DNA of 9,125 nt from Nitrospirae bacterium UBA4572 (GTDB taxonomy: Bacteria; Nitrospirota; Leptospirillia; Leptospirillales; Leptospirillaceae). Positions 1-5,905 of the stretch are shown here, one piece after another. Within the stretch, counting starts at the first letter, position 1. Each line of letters begins with the position of its first letter. Position numbers and translations under genes: made by a program. A model generated the notes under the pieces. The model was not told the origin of the DNA and ran no database searches. It was given only the letters and a program-made list of their open reading frames with translations. The DNA lies in NCBI GenBank assembly GCA_002387725.1, contig DGKK01000020.1, positions 20,831 to 29,955 of the forward strand. The letters are read 5' to 3'.

Positions 1-708
1 GCCATCGACCCGAAGGTCGGCGGCGGTCAGGGGCTTTCCCTGCCGGGTTCGGCCGAAGGTGACCCGCGAAATCCTCTTCCCCAGATCCTCCCAGGAGAGC
101 GAAAGAGCCAGGATGGCCATGATCTCACTGGCCACGGCGATCTCGAATCGGCCCTCCCGGGGGATCCCGAATCCGGGACCTCCAAGCCCCACCACGACGC
201 GCCTTAGTGCCCGGTCATTGAGGTCCACCACCCGACTCCAGCTGACCGTCAGGGGGTCGATATCGAGGGGATTCCCGTGGTGAAGGGAGTTGTCGATGGC
301 CGCCGCAAGGAGGTTGTGTGCCGCTGCAACGGCATGAATATCTCCAGTCAGATGAAGGTTCAGAACGCTCGACGGCTCCACCGTTGAACGTCCTCCTCCG
401 GCTCCTCCCCCCTTGATTCCAAAAACAGGCCCCATGGAGGGTTGTCTCAGGGTCACCACAGACTTCTTTCCCAGATGAGAAAGCCCCATGGCCAGACCGA
501 TCGATGTCGTTGTCTTCCCCTCACCCGCGGGCGTGGGCGTCATCCCCGAGACAAGAATATAGCGCGACGGGCGGCGGGGAGTTTTTTCGACAAATCGGGG
601 ATCAATCTTTCCCCGCCCAGGACCATAGGGGTGAAAGGACACGACGGGAATTCCAAGATCCTGGGCAACCCTGGAGAGATCGACACGCGACACGGCATGG
701 TCTGACAA
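1..708 (-). CDS. fhs: Formate-tetrahydrofolate ligase (10-formyl-THF synthetase), N-terminal part, cut by window edge
   Basis: This cytosolic enzyme joins formate to tetrahydrofolate using ATP, giving 10-formyl-THF for purine, initiator-tRNA and one-carbon metabolism. I translated the minus strand directly: 236 codons are open to base 1, so the rest of the roughly 550-residue family length lies beyond the window. Visible family signatures are the ATP-binding loop TPTPAGEGKTTTSIGL (residues ~57-72), MGPVFGIKGGGAGGG, NLHLTGDIHAVAAAHNLLAA, the IDN-(6)-GN segment, WSRVVDLNDRALR and the conserved GGPGFGIPREGRFEIAVASE region. The start is TTG at 706-708, because AAGGAG (718-723) lies 9 bases upstream and the frame then begins MSDHAVSRVDLSRVAQDLGI, matching the family's short N-terminal helix. 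A second in-frame TTG sits directly against the ribosome binding site and is less likely. A 178-base spacer separates it from tatC, so it may have its own promoter. Identification is firm; the start is fairly sure. Confidence 0.95.
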   Translation of the reverse strand, partial: MSDHAVSRVDLSRVAQDLGIPVVSFHPYGPGRGKIDPRFVEKTPRRPSRYILVSGMTPTPAGEGKTTTSIGLAMGLSHLGKKSVVTLRQPSMGPVFGIKGGGAGGGRSTVEPSSVLNLHLTGDIHAVAAAHNLLAAAIDNSLHHGNPLDIDPLTVSWSRVVDLNDRALRRVVVGLGGPGFGIPREGRFEIAVASEIMAILALSLSWEDLGKRISRVTFGRTRQGKPLTAADLRVDG

Positions 709-717
709 AGGACACAA

Positions 718-723
718 CTCCTT
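718..723 (-). promoter_or_regulatory. Ribosome binding site of fhs
   Basis: AAGGAG on the minus strand, 9 bases before the TTG at 708. It decides the non-ATG start of fhs, since no in-frame ATG lies near the expected N terminus. Confidence 0.6.
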
Positions 724-771
724 ACTTTTTCTTATCGAAACATCGGGGCGGACACCCGTCGGAAGAATGCG

Positions 772-804
772 GGCCTACCGGCCATCGGGGCCGATTACCG
801 GGCC
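772..804. repeat. Imperfect GC-rich inverted repeat between tatC and fhs
   Basis: On the plus strand, CCGG (778-781) and ATCG (784-787) pair with CGAT (792-795) and CCGG (798-801) around a GGGC loop, with a CC/TA internal mismatch. GGCC-rich flanks may extend it. No T run follows on the minus strand, so it is not a convincing intrinsic terminator for tatC. It could be a leader structure for fhs or simply GC-rich sequence. The rest of the 178-base spacer (709-886) shows no gene. Confidence 0.35.
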
Positions 805-886
805 GCCTTCCTGGAAACCTTTCTCCGAATTCACTCTCCCGGCGAATGCAGGTATCAGGAAAGAATATCCGATAGACACGGAGGGT

Positions 887-1681
887 TCAAGCGCCTTCGG
901 GCCTCTCAGGATCTTCCCGGGACTCGTGAAATGATGTATTTTCCTTGTCCCGGAGCCTCTGCTCCTCATGGTGGCGCCTCCGCCTCTCCCCCCAGACAGC
1001 CATCAGGATCCCCCCCTCGTAAAGAAGAACCAGGGGGAGAAACATGATCATCATGTTGAGAAAGTCTTGGGTCGGCGAAAGGATCGACGCCAGAACCGCA
1101 TTTCCCACAATCGCCCCCCGGCGGTGGGCCCGGAAAAAAGCGGGGGAGGTGAGGCCCCTCTCGCTCAGGAAGCCCATGACCACAGGAAGCTCGAAGATCA
1201 GGCCAAAGACAAAAAGGAATCGGGTTTCGAAGGAAACGGTCCGGTCGACCGACATGAATGGTTTGAGCCCTTCGCCGAGCCCGAAGTGAACCAGGAAGGA
1301 GAGCGCGGTGGGAAGGGCCACGTAAAAGGCAAAGGCCACACCGGCCAGAAAGAAGAGTGTTCCCCCGCCCACCCAAAGAAGAAGAGTGCGTCGTTCCGAC
1401 CTGTAGAGCCCCGGAGAGATGAAAGACCAAATCTCAAAGAGAAATCCTGGAAAGGCAAGGACAAGTCCTCCGGCAAACGCAGTCTTGAGGGTCACCCAAA
1501 ACGCCTCGGTCGGGGTCGTAAAGACAAGGGGAGTTCCGGCAATTTTTCCGAGAAAGGAGACCGCCTTCTCGGAAAAGGGGAAGCTGACCAGAAATCCCAG
1601 CCCCAGCCAGACAAGCATGCGCAGGATTCGTCGCCGAAGTTCGACGAGATGTCCCATGAACGGGAGGGGGTTTTCAACCAA
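887..1681 (-). CDS. tatC: Twin-arginine translocase subunit TatC
   Basis: This inner-membrane subunit binds twin-arginine signal peptides and organises the Tat pore that exports folded proteins. The 264-residue product is close to the usual 240-260. Typical features are the N-terminal HLVELRRRI (11-19, with the conserved Glu14), the TEAF segment (~58-61), FEIWSFISPGLYRSERR (82-98, with a conserved Glu in the first cytoplasmic loop), FGLIFELPVV (159-168, intramembrane Glu164), and SPTQDFLNMM before the last membrane helices. Several hydrophobic segments fit the expected six helices. The C-terminal ~35 residues are charged and rich in Arg, Glu and His (GERRRRHHEEQRLRDKE), longer than needed by the fold. 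The start is TTG at 1679-1681, supported by the 8 residues it places before the family motif; an internal ATG would begin at MGHLVEL. The ribosome binding site is weak (GAAGAGA). It lies 15 bases after the TatA/B gene, so co-expression is likely. Confidence 0.95.
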   Translation of the reverse strand: MVENPLPFMGHLVELRRRILRMLVWLGLGFLVSFPFSEKAVSFLGKIAGTPLVFTTPTEAFWVTLKTAFAGGLVLAFPGFLFEIWSFISPGLYRSERRTLLLWVGGGTLFFLAGVAFAFYVALPTALSFLVHFGLGEGLKPFMSVDRTVSFETRFLFVFGLIFELPVVMGFLSERGLTSPAFFRAHRRGAIVGNAVLASILSPTQDFLNMMIMFLPLVLLYEGGILMAVWGERRRRHHEEQRLRDKENTSFHESREDPERPEGA

Positions 1682-1696
1682 GGAATTGTCTCTTCG

Positions 1697-1987
1697 CTAG
1701 CTTTCGGCGGCGGGGAGCGGCGGCTCTCCCCCCTTTTGATGGCTCTGGGGAAGGGGATCCCACCCCGTCGGAGGAGGAGAAGGTGTTCCTCCAACGGAAA
1801 GGGCGGCATCGGTCATCAGGGTCTCCCGAACACCCCTCAATTCCTCGAGAACAGGAAGAAACATCCGTCTCAGGGCAACCGCTGCCCGAGCAACACGTTT
1901 TGCCACAACAGGCCAGTCGGCCGGCTTGACGAGAAGCAGGAAAAGCAGGGCGATAAACAGAAGATCCGGCAGGCCGATGCCAAACAT
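1697..1987 (-). CDS. TatA/TatB-family Tat translocase component (probably TatB-like)
   Basis: Small membrane-anchored Tat subunit of 96 residues. It begins MFGIGLPDLLFIALLFLLLV, the classic TatA/B start (MFGIG/MFDIG followed by a short membrane helix, residues ~5-20). An amphipathic, Arg- and Ala-rich helix follows (ADWPVVAKRVARAAVALRRM, ~23-42), then a Pro/Gly-rich tail. Immediate placement before tatC supports a Tat role. The hinge is odd: families usually have a Gly-Pro turn such as FGPKKLP or LGPERLP, and here it reads VKPADWP, keeping the Pro but lacking the Gly. TatA and TatB cannot be told apart safely; the lone copy before tatC and the longer helix favour TatB, or a bifunctional form. 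Its ATG is 2 bases after the stop of the DUF465 gene and has only a weak ribosome binding site, suggesting translational coupling. Confidence 0.85.
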   Translation of the reverse strand: MFGIGLPDLLFIALLFLLLVKPADWPVVAKRVARAAVALRRMFLPVLEELRGVRETLMTDAALSVGGTPSPPPTGWDPLPQSHQKGGEPPLPAAES

Positions 1988-1989
1988 CT

Positions 1990-2202
1990 CTAGGCGGAAC
2001 CCGAAGAATGTTCAAGCCGGGATTCTCCCTGGACAATCTTCTCCTTCAGATCTCGCTTTTCCCACTTGATTCGGGTCATCTCCCGATTTTCCTCCTCGGT
2101 CAGGATTCCCCGTCGCGACAGTTCGGCAAGTCGTGTGTCGAGAGCATCGTGGCGGCTCTTCATGGCTTCGATCTCATGGCGCTTCTTGGCGATTTCATCC
2201 AT
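1990..2202 (-). CDS. Small DUF465/YdcH-like coiled-coil protein
   Basis: This 70-residue highly charged protein is probably a helical hairpin. The first helix is roughly 1-30 (MDEIAKKRHEIEAMKSRHDA and on); then RGILTEEENREMTRIKWEKRDLKEKI forms a second helix of the type 'EE..E...LK.EK..LKDEI', characteristic of DUF465 (YdcH) proteins. These are small soluble proteins of unknown function, superficially like SlyX. The start is ATG at 2200-2202 with a strong ribosome binding site (AAGGAG at 2211-2216, 8 bases away) that overlaps the region just after the rimI stop. It sits between rimI and the Tat genes, tightly spaced on both sides, so it is probably in the same transcript. The family match is by motif pattern only and no function is implied. 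Confidence 0.75.
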   Translation of the reverse strand: MDEIAKKRHEIEAMKSRHDALDTRLAELSRRGILTEEENREMTRIKWEKRDLKEKIVQGESRLEHSSGSA

Positions 2203-2218
2203 CAGAGAGACTCCTTCC

Positions 2219-2746
2219 TCATTGAGATGTGGCTGTATCGCTTACCGGATCCCGGACATGCTTTCGAACCATAACAACCCCGTCTTCCTTGGGGTTTTGA
2301 TAGTACCCCTTCCGAACACCCTCCACCGTAAAGCCGAGGGAGTAATAAAGGAATCTGGCGGCCCGATTGGATTCCCGCACCTCGAGATAGGAGGCTGCCA
2401 CTCCCTGCCGGTCAAGGTCCGACAAATAGGAGGCCAAAAGTTTCCGACCCAGTCCCCGCCTACGATCTTCCTGTCTGACATACAAAAGATGGATCTCGGC
2501 CTCGGAGTCGAGAACCCATCCCCCTACGATGCCGACAAGGGCCGCCTTGACAGGATCGACGATTCCGGAAAATCGGCCGAGACGCCCCGAGGCGAATTCC
2601 GCCACAAGGGCCGGACCCGCTCCAAAAGACTGTCTGTCGTCGGAAGGCATCTCCAGGAGAAATTTTTCGACGACGGACGGCCAAACGCCTGTTGTCAGGT
2701 CGACAATACGGGGGGGGGACAGGGAAGATGAGAGGTCCTCTCGCAT
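2219..2746 (-). CDS. rimI: GNAT N-acetyltransferase, RimI-like (ribosomal protein alanine acetyltransferase family)
   Basis: Predicted to transfer an acetyl group from acetyl-CoA to a protein N terminus; RimI in E. coli acts on ribosomal protein S18. The 175-residue product has the GNAT core: a strand with EIHLLYVRQEDRRRGLGRKLL (motif A, acetyl-CoA pyrophosphate loop RRRGLG at 95-100), then LEVRESNRAARFLYYSLGF (121-139) and GVRKGYYQNPKEDGVVMV, which match the RimI pattern 'LEVR.SN..A..LY..LGF....R..YY'. Its position just after tsaB, a very common pairing, supports RimI. The frame is open further upstream (to 2956) but would overlap tsaB and encode non-family sequence. ATG 2744-2746 is chosen because CGGAG lies 7 bases before it and the GNAT fold starts soon after. 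N-terminal residues 1-25 are not typical. The exact substrate is inferred. Confidence 0.88.
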   Translation of the reverse strand: MREDLSSSLSPPRIVDLTTGVWPSVVEKFLLEMPSDDRQSFGAGPALVAEFASGRLGRFSGIVDPVKAALVGIVGGWVLDSEAEIHLLYVRQEDRRRGLGRKLLASYLSDLDRQGVAASYLEVRESNRAARFLYYSLGFTVEGVRKGYYQNPKEDGVVMVRKHVRDPVSDTATSQ

Positions 2747-2798
2747 GGCAAGACTCCGGGACTTTGGTGAGTGTTCGGCACTGTTCCGGACAGGGGTT

Positions 2799-2828
2799 AT
2801 CTTATCCGTTAAGGGACGATTCCTGCAA
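2799..2828 (-). promoter_or_regulatory. Possible promoter upstream of rimI
   Basis: On the minus strand, TTGCAG (2823-2828) and TAAGAT (2799-2804) are 18 bases apart in the 133-base gap between tsaB and rimI. The -10 matches 4 of 6 consensus positions and the -35 only about 3. If real, rimI, the DUF465 gene and the tat pair could be transcribed independently of radA-tsaB. Confidence 0.3.
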
Positions 2829-2858
2829 GGTCCTCTCTCTGACGGGAGACCCATGGAG

Positions 2859-2873
2859 AGAGAAAATTTCTCT
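2859..2873. repeat. Perfect AT-rich palindrome just after tsaB
   Basis: AGAGAAAATTTCTCT is a perfect palindrome around a central A. It lies 6 bases beyond the tsaB stop, within a purine/pyrimidine-biased stretch. With a one-base centre it makes a poor RNA hairpin, but as DNA it could be a binding site; in the minus direction it could also slow transcription after tsaB. It is the most AT-rich patch in an otherwise GC-rich block. Confidence 0.35.
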
Positions 2874-2879
2874 TTTCCT

Positions 2880-3572
2880 TCATGAGCATACGGAATCTCG
2901 TCCGTAGAGGAGGTCGGGTGACAGATCCCGGTCTTCCCCTGACAGCCTGGCCTCAAAGGCCAAGGCTCCCATCACACTGGCCGACGGGTAGATAGCCAAG
3001 GGCGGCACAATCCGGGTGTCCGAAGGCTGTGGCCCCAGATGAATGATGCCAGGGCCCACAAGTCCCACTGACCCGAGAGGAAGATGCTCCAGTACCCTCC
3101 GCGGGGAGGCGGCGCGGCCCGAAAAAATCTCGTCTGAGGCTGACGAAGGAATCCGGACAGGATCCGCGGTTCCGGAGAGGCGATAGAGGGCGGCGTTGAC
3201 CTCCCCCCGCTTGGCATCCAGAAGAACCACAAGATGGTCGAGGCCGGCAGGCAGGAGAGAGGCGCCCTGGCGGGCCAGAACGTCAAACGGGGAGACGGTC
3301 AGATGGGGAATGTTCAGTGCAAAGGCCATTCCTCGGACAAAAAGATGCCCCACCCGGATGGATGTATAGGTTCCTGGCCCCCGGGAGGAGGAGAGAAAAG
3401 CCAAGGACTCCCGGGTGATGCCGGCCGAGACAAGGACCGTCTCAAGGGCCGGGACGAGGATCTCGGAGGCTCCTCCCGGACGAAAGACGCTGAAGCGGGA
3501 TAGAAGCGCAGAGTCCCTCAAGAGGGCCAGATCGACCCACTCCGTCGAGGTCTCGATCGACAGATGAATCAT
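2880..3572 (-). CDS. tsaB: tRNA t6A biosynthesis protein TsaB (YeaZ family)
   Basis: TsaB is the inactive ASKHA-fold partner that scaffolds TsaD (and TsaE) in making threonylcarbamoyl-adenosine at position 37 of ANN-reading tRNAs. The 230-residue product has the family start MIHLSIETSTEWVDLALL, then LVPALETVLVSAGI, the strongly conserved SSRGPGTYTSIRVGHLFVRGMAFA (normally 'GPGSFTGLRIG...G.A'), SPFDVLA and LVVLLDAKRGEVNAALYR. The C terminus is 'SPDLLYGRDSV', matching the usual 'P.YLR' end. An upstream in-frame extension to 3824 lies inside radA and is unrelated sequence. The chosen ATG (3570-3572) overlaps the radA stop as ATGA, so translation is probably coupled. rimI follows, a common neighbour. 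tsaD and tsaE are not in the window. Confidence 0.93.
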   Translation of the reverse strand: MIHLSIETSTEWVDLALLRDSALLSRFSVFRPGGASEILVPALETVLVSAGITRESLAFLSSSRGPGTYTSIRVGHLFVRGMAFALNIPHLTVSPFDVLARQGASLLPAGLDHLVVLLDAKRGEVNAALYRLSGTADPVRIPSSASDEIFSGRAASPRRVLEHLPLGSVGLVGPGIIHLGPQPSDTRIVPPLAIYPSASVMGALAFEARLSGEDRDLSPDLLYGRDSVCS

Positions 3573-5005
3573 CGGGGGGACCCCACGGAGGACGGGGCCT
3601 TTTTTTCGGAAGACGAAGGTTTTTCGAGAAAGGCAAGGGCTTGCCTGAGATCGCTCACCGGATGGTAGACAATCCCCCGTGGCAGGGGGCGGGACTTTCC
3701 CGAGGGGAGAACCGGGCCCACCATATGCGAAAATCCCAGTCGGGCCGCCTCGGCCATTCGCTCTATGATTCCCGGGATCCTCCGGACCTCTCCGGCCAGC
3801 CCCACCTCTCCGACAACGACCCATCCGGCAGGCAGAATAAGCTCCCGGACGCTCGAGACCACCCCCAAGGCAATTCCCAGATCCAGAGCTGTCTCCTCGA
3901 TCTCCACCCCGCCCACGACATTCAGGTAAAGATCCATTCCCGAAAGGTCAAGGCCAATCCTTCGAACAAGAACGGCCGTGAGTAGGGCCAGGCGATTGGA
4001 GCTCACTCCCTGGGTCACCCGTCGCGGCATGGGAAGCGATGTCGGCGCCGCCAGTGCCTGCAGCTCCACCAAAATGGGCCGGGAGCCCTCCATTCCGCAG
4101 ACGACCGTTGAGCCAGGACGTCCGGGATCCCGACCTTCAAGGAAGAATGCAGAGGGGTTCGTCACTTCGACGAGGCCTCCCTCCTCCATCTCGAAGAGCC
4201 CGACCTCCTGGGTCGGTCCGAAGCGGTTCTTCGCCGTTCTCAGGATACGGAGAGGCTGCCCCCGTTCCCCTTCGAGGTAAAGAACCGTGTCCACCAAGTG
4301 CTCCAGTACACGCGGGCCGGCAATGGTTCCATCCTTGGTCACATGGCCGATGACAAGAGTGGTCACCCTGGAGCGCTTGGCAAACTCGAGAAGGGTGGCG
4401 GCCGTCTCCCGAAGCTGAATGACGGAGCCCGCTGACTGGGTCCATTCGGGAAGGAAGACGGTCTGGATCGAATCGACAATGAGGATATCGGGCGAGAGGC
4501 GGGCCGCTTCCGCCAGCACAAGGGAGAGGTCGGTCTCGGGAAGAAGGAAGAGGCCGGATGTCTTTTTCTTTCCCGCCTCGAGGCGGTCGAAGCGCATGCG
4601 GATCTGCTCCGGAGACTCTTCTCCACACACAACAAGAACCGTCTTCTCCCGGGCGAGGTTGGCGACGGTCTGGAGGACGAGCGTGGACTTGCCGATACCG
4701 GGATCTCCTCCCAGTAGGATGAAGGAGCCCGGAACGATCCCGCCCCCCAGCACCCGGTCAAACTCTGACAGACCGGTAGAACTGCGGGGAAGATCTCCGA
4801 CCACCACCCCCGAGATGGGAAGGGCCCGACTTTCGGCTGCCCCCCCCGCAGCCTCGCGAACGTAGCGCTCCACCCTCCCCCCCGGACTCTCCTCCGGAAC
4901 AAGACCTTCCGGCGCCTCATGGCAGGCCGGACAAAATCCCATCCACTTGGGGGAACGGTACCCGCAGGCCGGACACCGATACGATTCCTGATCCTTCTTC
5001 GCCAC
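3569..5005 (-). CDS. radA: DNA repair protein RadA (Sms)
   Basis: RadA is a RecA-like, DnaB-type hexameric ATPase that drives branch migration and processing of recombination intermediates in the cytoplasm. The 478-residue product is a little longer than the usual ~450. Domains in order: a four-cysteine zinc finger CPACGYRSPKWMGFCPAC (Cys 11, 14, 25, 28); a RecA-like ATPase with Walker A GGDPGIGKST (99-108) and Walker B-type DILIVDS (173-179); the RadA-specific KNRFG motif (259-263); and a C-terminal Lon-protease-like domain (~300-450) containing the VVGGVEIEETALDLGIALG region. The start is GTG at 5003-5005 with GGGGGAG (5011-5017) 5 bases upstream; an ATG further up (5040) would overlap panC and add no conserved sequence. 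The tail (SSSEKKAPSSVGSPR) is low-complexity. It heads the minus-strand block and is divergent from panC. Confidence 0.96.
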   Translation of the reverse strand: MAKKDQESYRCPACGYRSPKWMGFCPACHEAPEGLVPEESPGGRVERYVREAAGGAAESRALPISGVVVGDLPRSSTGLSEFDRVLGGGIVPGSFILLGGDPGIGKSTLVLQTVANLAREKTVLVVCGEESPEQIRMRFDRLEAGKKKTSGLFLLPETDLSLVLAEAARLSPDILIVDSIQTVFLPEWTQSAGSVIQLRETAATLLEFAKRSRVTTLVIGHVTKDGTIAGPRVLEHLVDTVLYLEGERGQPLRILRTAKNRFGPTQEVGLFEMEEGGLVEVTNPSAFFLEGRDPGRPGSTVVCGMEGSRPILVELQALAAPTSLPMPRRVTQGVSSNRLALLTAVLVRRIGLDLSGMDLYLNVVGGVEIEETALDLGIALGVVSSVRELILPAGWVVVGEVGLAGEVRRIPGIIERMAEAARLGFSHMVGPVLPSGKSRPLPRGIVYHPVSDLRQALAFLEKPSSSEKKAPSSVGSPR

Positions 5006-5022
5006 CCGATCTCCCCCGGTTG

Positions 5023-5031
5023 TGTTACACT
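5023..5031 (+). promoter_or_regulatory. Extended -10 promoter element for panC (possible leaderless transcript)
   Basis: TGTTACACT contains TGn followed by TACACT (5026-5031; 4 of 6 consensus). A start site 7-8 bases downstream would fall on or next to the panC ATG at 5039. No -35 match is obvious (5003-5008 reads CACCCG), as is tolerated for extended -10 promoters. No ribosome binding site precedes panC, which fits a leaderless mRNA. The same bases include the 9-base palindrome GTGTTACAC (5022-5030). Confidence 0.35.
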
Positions 5032-5038
5032 CTGAACC

Positions 5039-5905
5039 ATGCGTATCGCACGTTCACTTGCCGAACTTCGAACACTGCTTCCCGCCTTCCGTCAGACCCC
5101 CCTATGCCTTGTGCCGACCATGGGCGCTCTTCATGAGGGCCATGGGGCCTTGGTGAACAGGGGAAAGAGCGAGGGAGGGATCGTCGCTGTCTCGATCTTC
5201 GTCAACCCACTCCAGTTTGGCCCCACCGAAGACCTCGAGCGCTATCCCCGCACCCCAGAGCAGGACATCGACTTCCTAGAAAGGCGAGGGGCGGATTTAC
5301 TCTTTCTTCCAAAGCCGGGAGAGATGGTTCCCCCGGATGCCTCCATCACGGTCAACCCGGGGCCGGTGGGTTCGCTCTATTGCGGGGCCTCGCGTCCGGG
5401 CCACTTTGCAGGGGTTCTGACCATTGTCCTCAAGCTCTTCCATCTCTTCACCCCGGATATCGCCATCTTCGGGGAAAAGGACCGTCAGCAGCTCTTCCTC
5501 ATCAGCAGAATGGTCCGGGATCTCTCCCTCTCCGTCAAGGTGGTGGGGCACCCCACCGTCCGGGAAGGCGACGGGTTGGCCTTGAGCTCACGGAACCGCT
5601 ACCTGAGCTCCGATGAAAGGGAAAAAGCCGCACTCTTTCCCCGACACCTTGCGGAAATCCGACAGCGGTGGCAGACATCGCCTCCCCAGACAACCCCGGA
5701 GGTCTCATCCCTTCAGGCCGAGCTTAAGACCCGATTGTCCCGAGAAGGGTTTGTCGTGGATTATTTGGCCTTTGTCGACCCCGGAACATTTCATGAGGTC
5801 TCGCTTCCCCTCCCCCGGCAAGTGCTTCTTCTGGCGGCGGTCTTTCTGGGAAAGACCCGCCTCATCGACAACCTCATGATCGATGCGGGGGACTCCCGTG
5901 TATGA
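5039..5905 (+). CDS. panC: Pantothenate synthetase (pantoate-beta-alanine ligase)
   Basis: Catalyses ATP-dependent condensation of pantoate with beta-alanine to make pantothenate (vitamin B5), the precursor of coenzyme A. The 288-residue product matches the family length. Visible signatures are VPTMGALHEGH (HIGH-like ATP site, ~25-35), IFVNPLQFGPTEDLERYPRT, GASRPGHFAGVLTIVLKLF, FGEKDRQQLFLI, VREGDGLALSSRNRYLS (the SSRN motif acts like KMSKS) and the C-terminal LGKTRLIDNL. In 'FGEKDRQQL' the residue after the conserved Lys-Asp is Arg where many relatives have an aromatic residue. The start is the ATG at 5039; no Shine-Dalgarno-like sequence precedes it. It is divergent from radA and overlaps the start of rsmI, so the two genes form a plus-strand operon. 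panB and panD are not in the window. Confidence 0.97.
   Translation: MRIARSLAELRTLLPAFRQTPLCLVPTMGALHEGHGALVNRGKSEGGIVAVSIFVNPLQFGPTEDLERYPRTPEQDIDFLERRGADLLFLPKPGEMVPPDASITVNPGPVGSLYCGASRPGHFAGVLTIVLKLFHLFTPDIAIFGEKDRQQLFLISRMVRDLSLSVKVVGHPTVREGDGLALSSRNRYLSSDEREKAALFPRHLAEIRQRWQTSPPQTTPEVSSLQAELKTRLSREGFVVDYLAFVDPGTFHEVSLPLPRQVLLLAAVFLGKTRLIDNLMIDAGDSRV

Noticed and set aside
442..875. Short plus-strand open frames across fhs and the following spacer
   Set aside because: They are antisense to conserved fhs sequence and carry Arg/Gly/Pro-rich shadow translations without motifs.
775..969. Small minus-strand open frame spanning the tatC end and the spacer
   Set aside because: It is out of frame with tatC over much of its length, has no ribosome binding site or recognisable domain, and looks like chance.
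1042..1058. AACATGATCATCATGTT near-palindrome
   Set aside because: It lies inside tatC codons for Asn-Met-Met-Ile-Met-Phe, is imperfect at the centre and is explained by coding sequence.
968..1993. A 341-codon open frame on the plus strand across tatC and the TatA/B gene
   Set aside because: It is exactly antisense to two clear membrane-protein genes; its Lys/Gly/Pro/Arg-rich product has no domain pattern and arises from the GC-rich codon structure of the real genes.
2747..2956. N-terminal extension of rimI up to 2956
   Set aside because: It would overlap tsaB, encodes sequence unlike any GNAT N terminus, and a better ATG with a ribosome binding site exists at 2746.
3573..3824. N-terminal extension of tsaB up to 3824
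   Set aside because: The extra 84 codons lie inside radA in another frame; the family start MIHLSIETST is at 3572 with an ATGA overlap.
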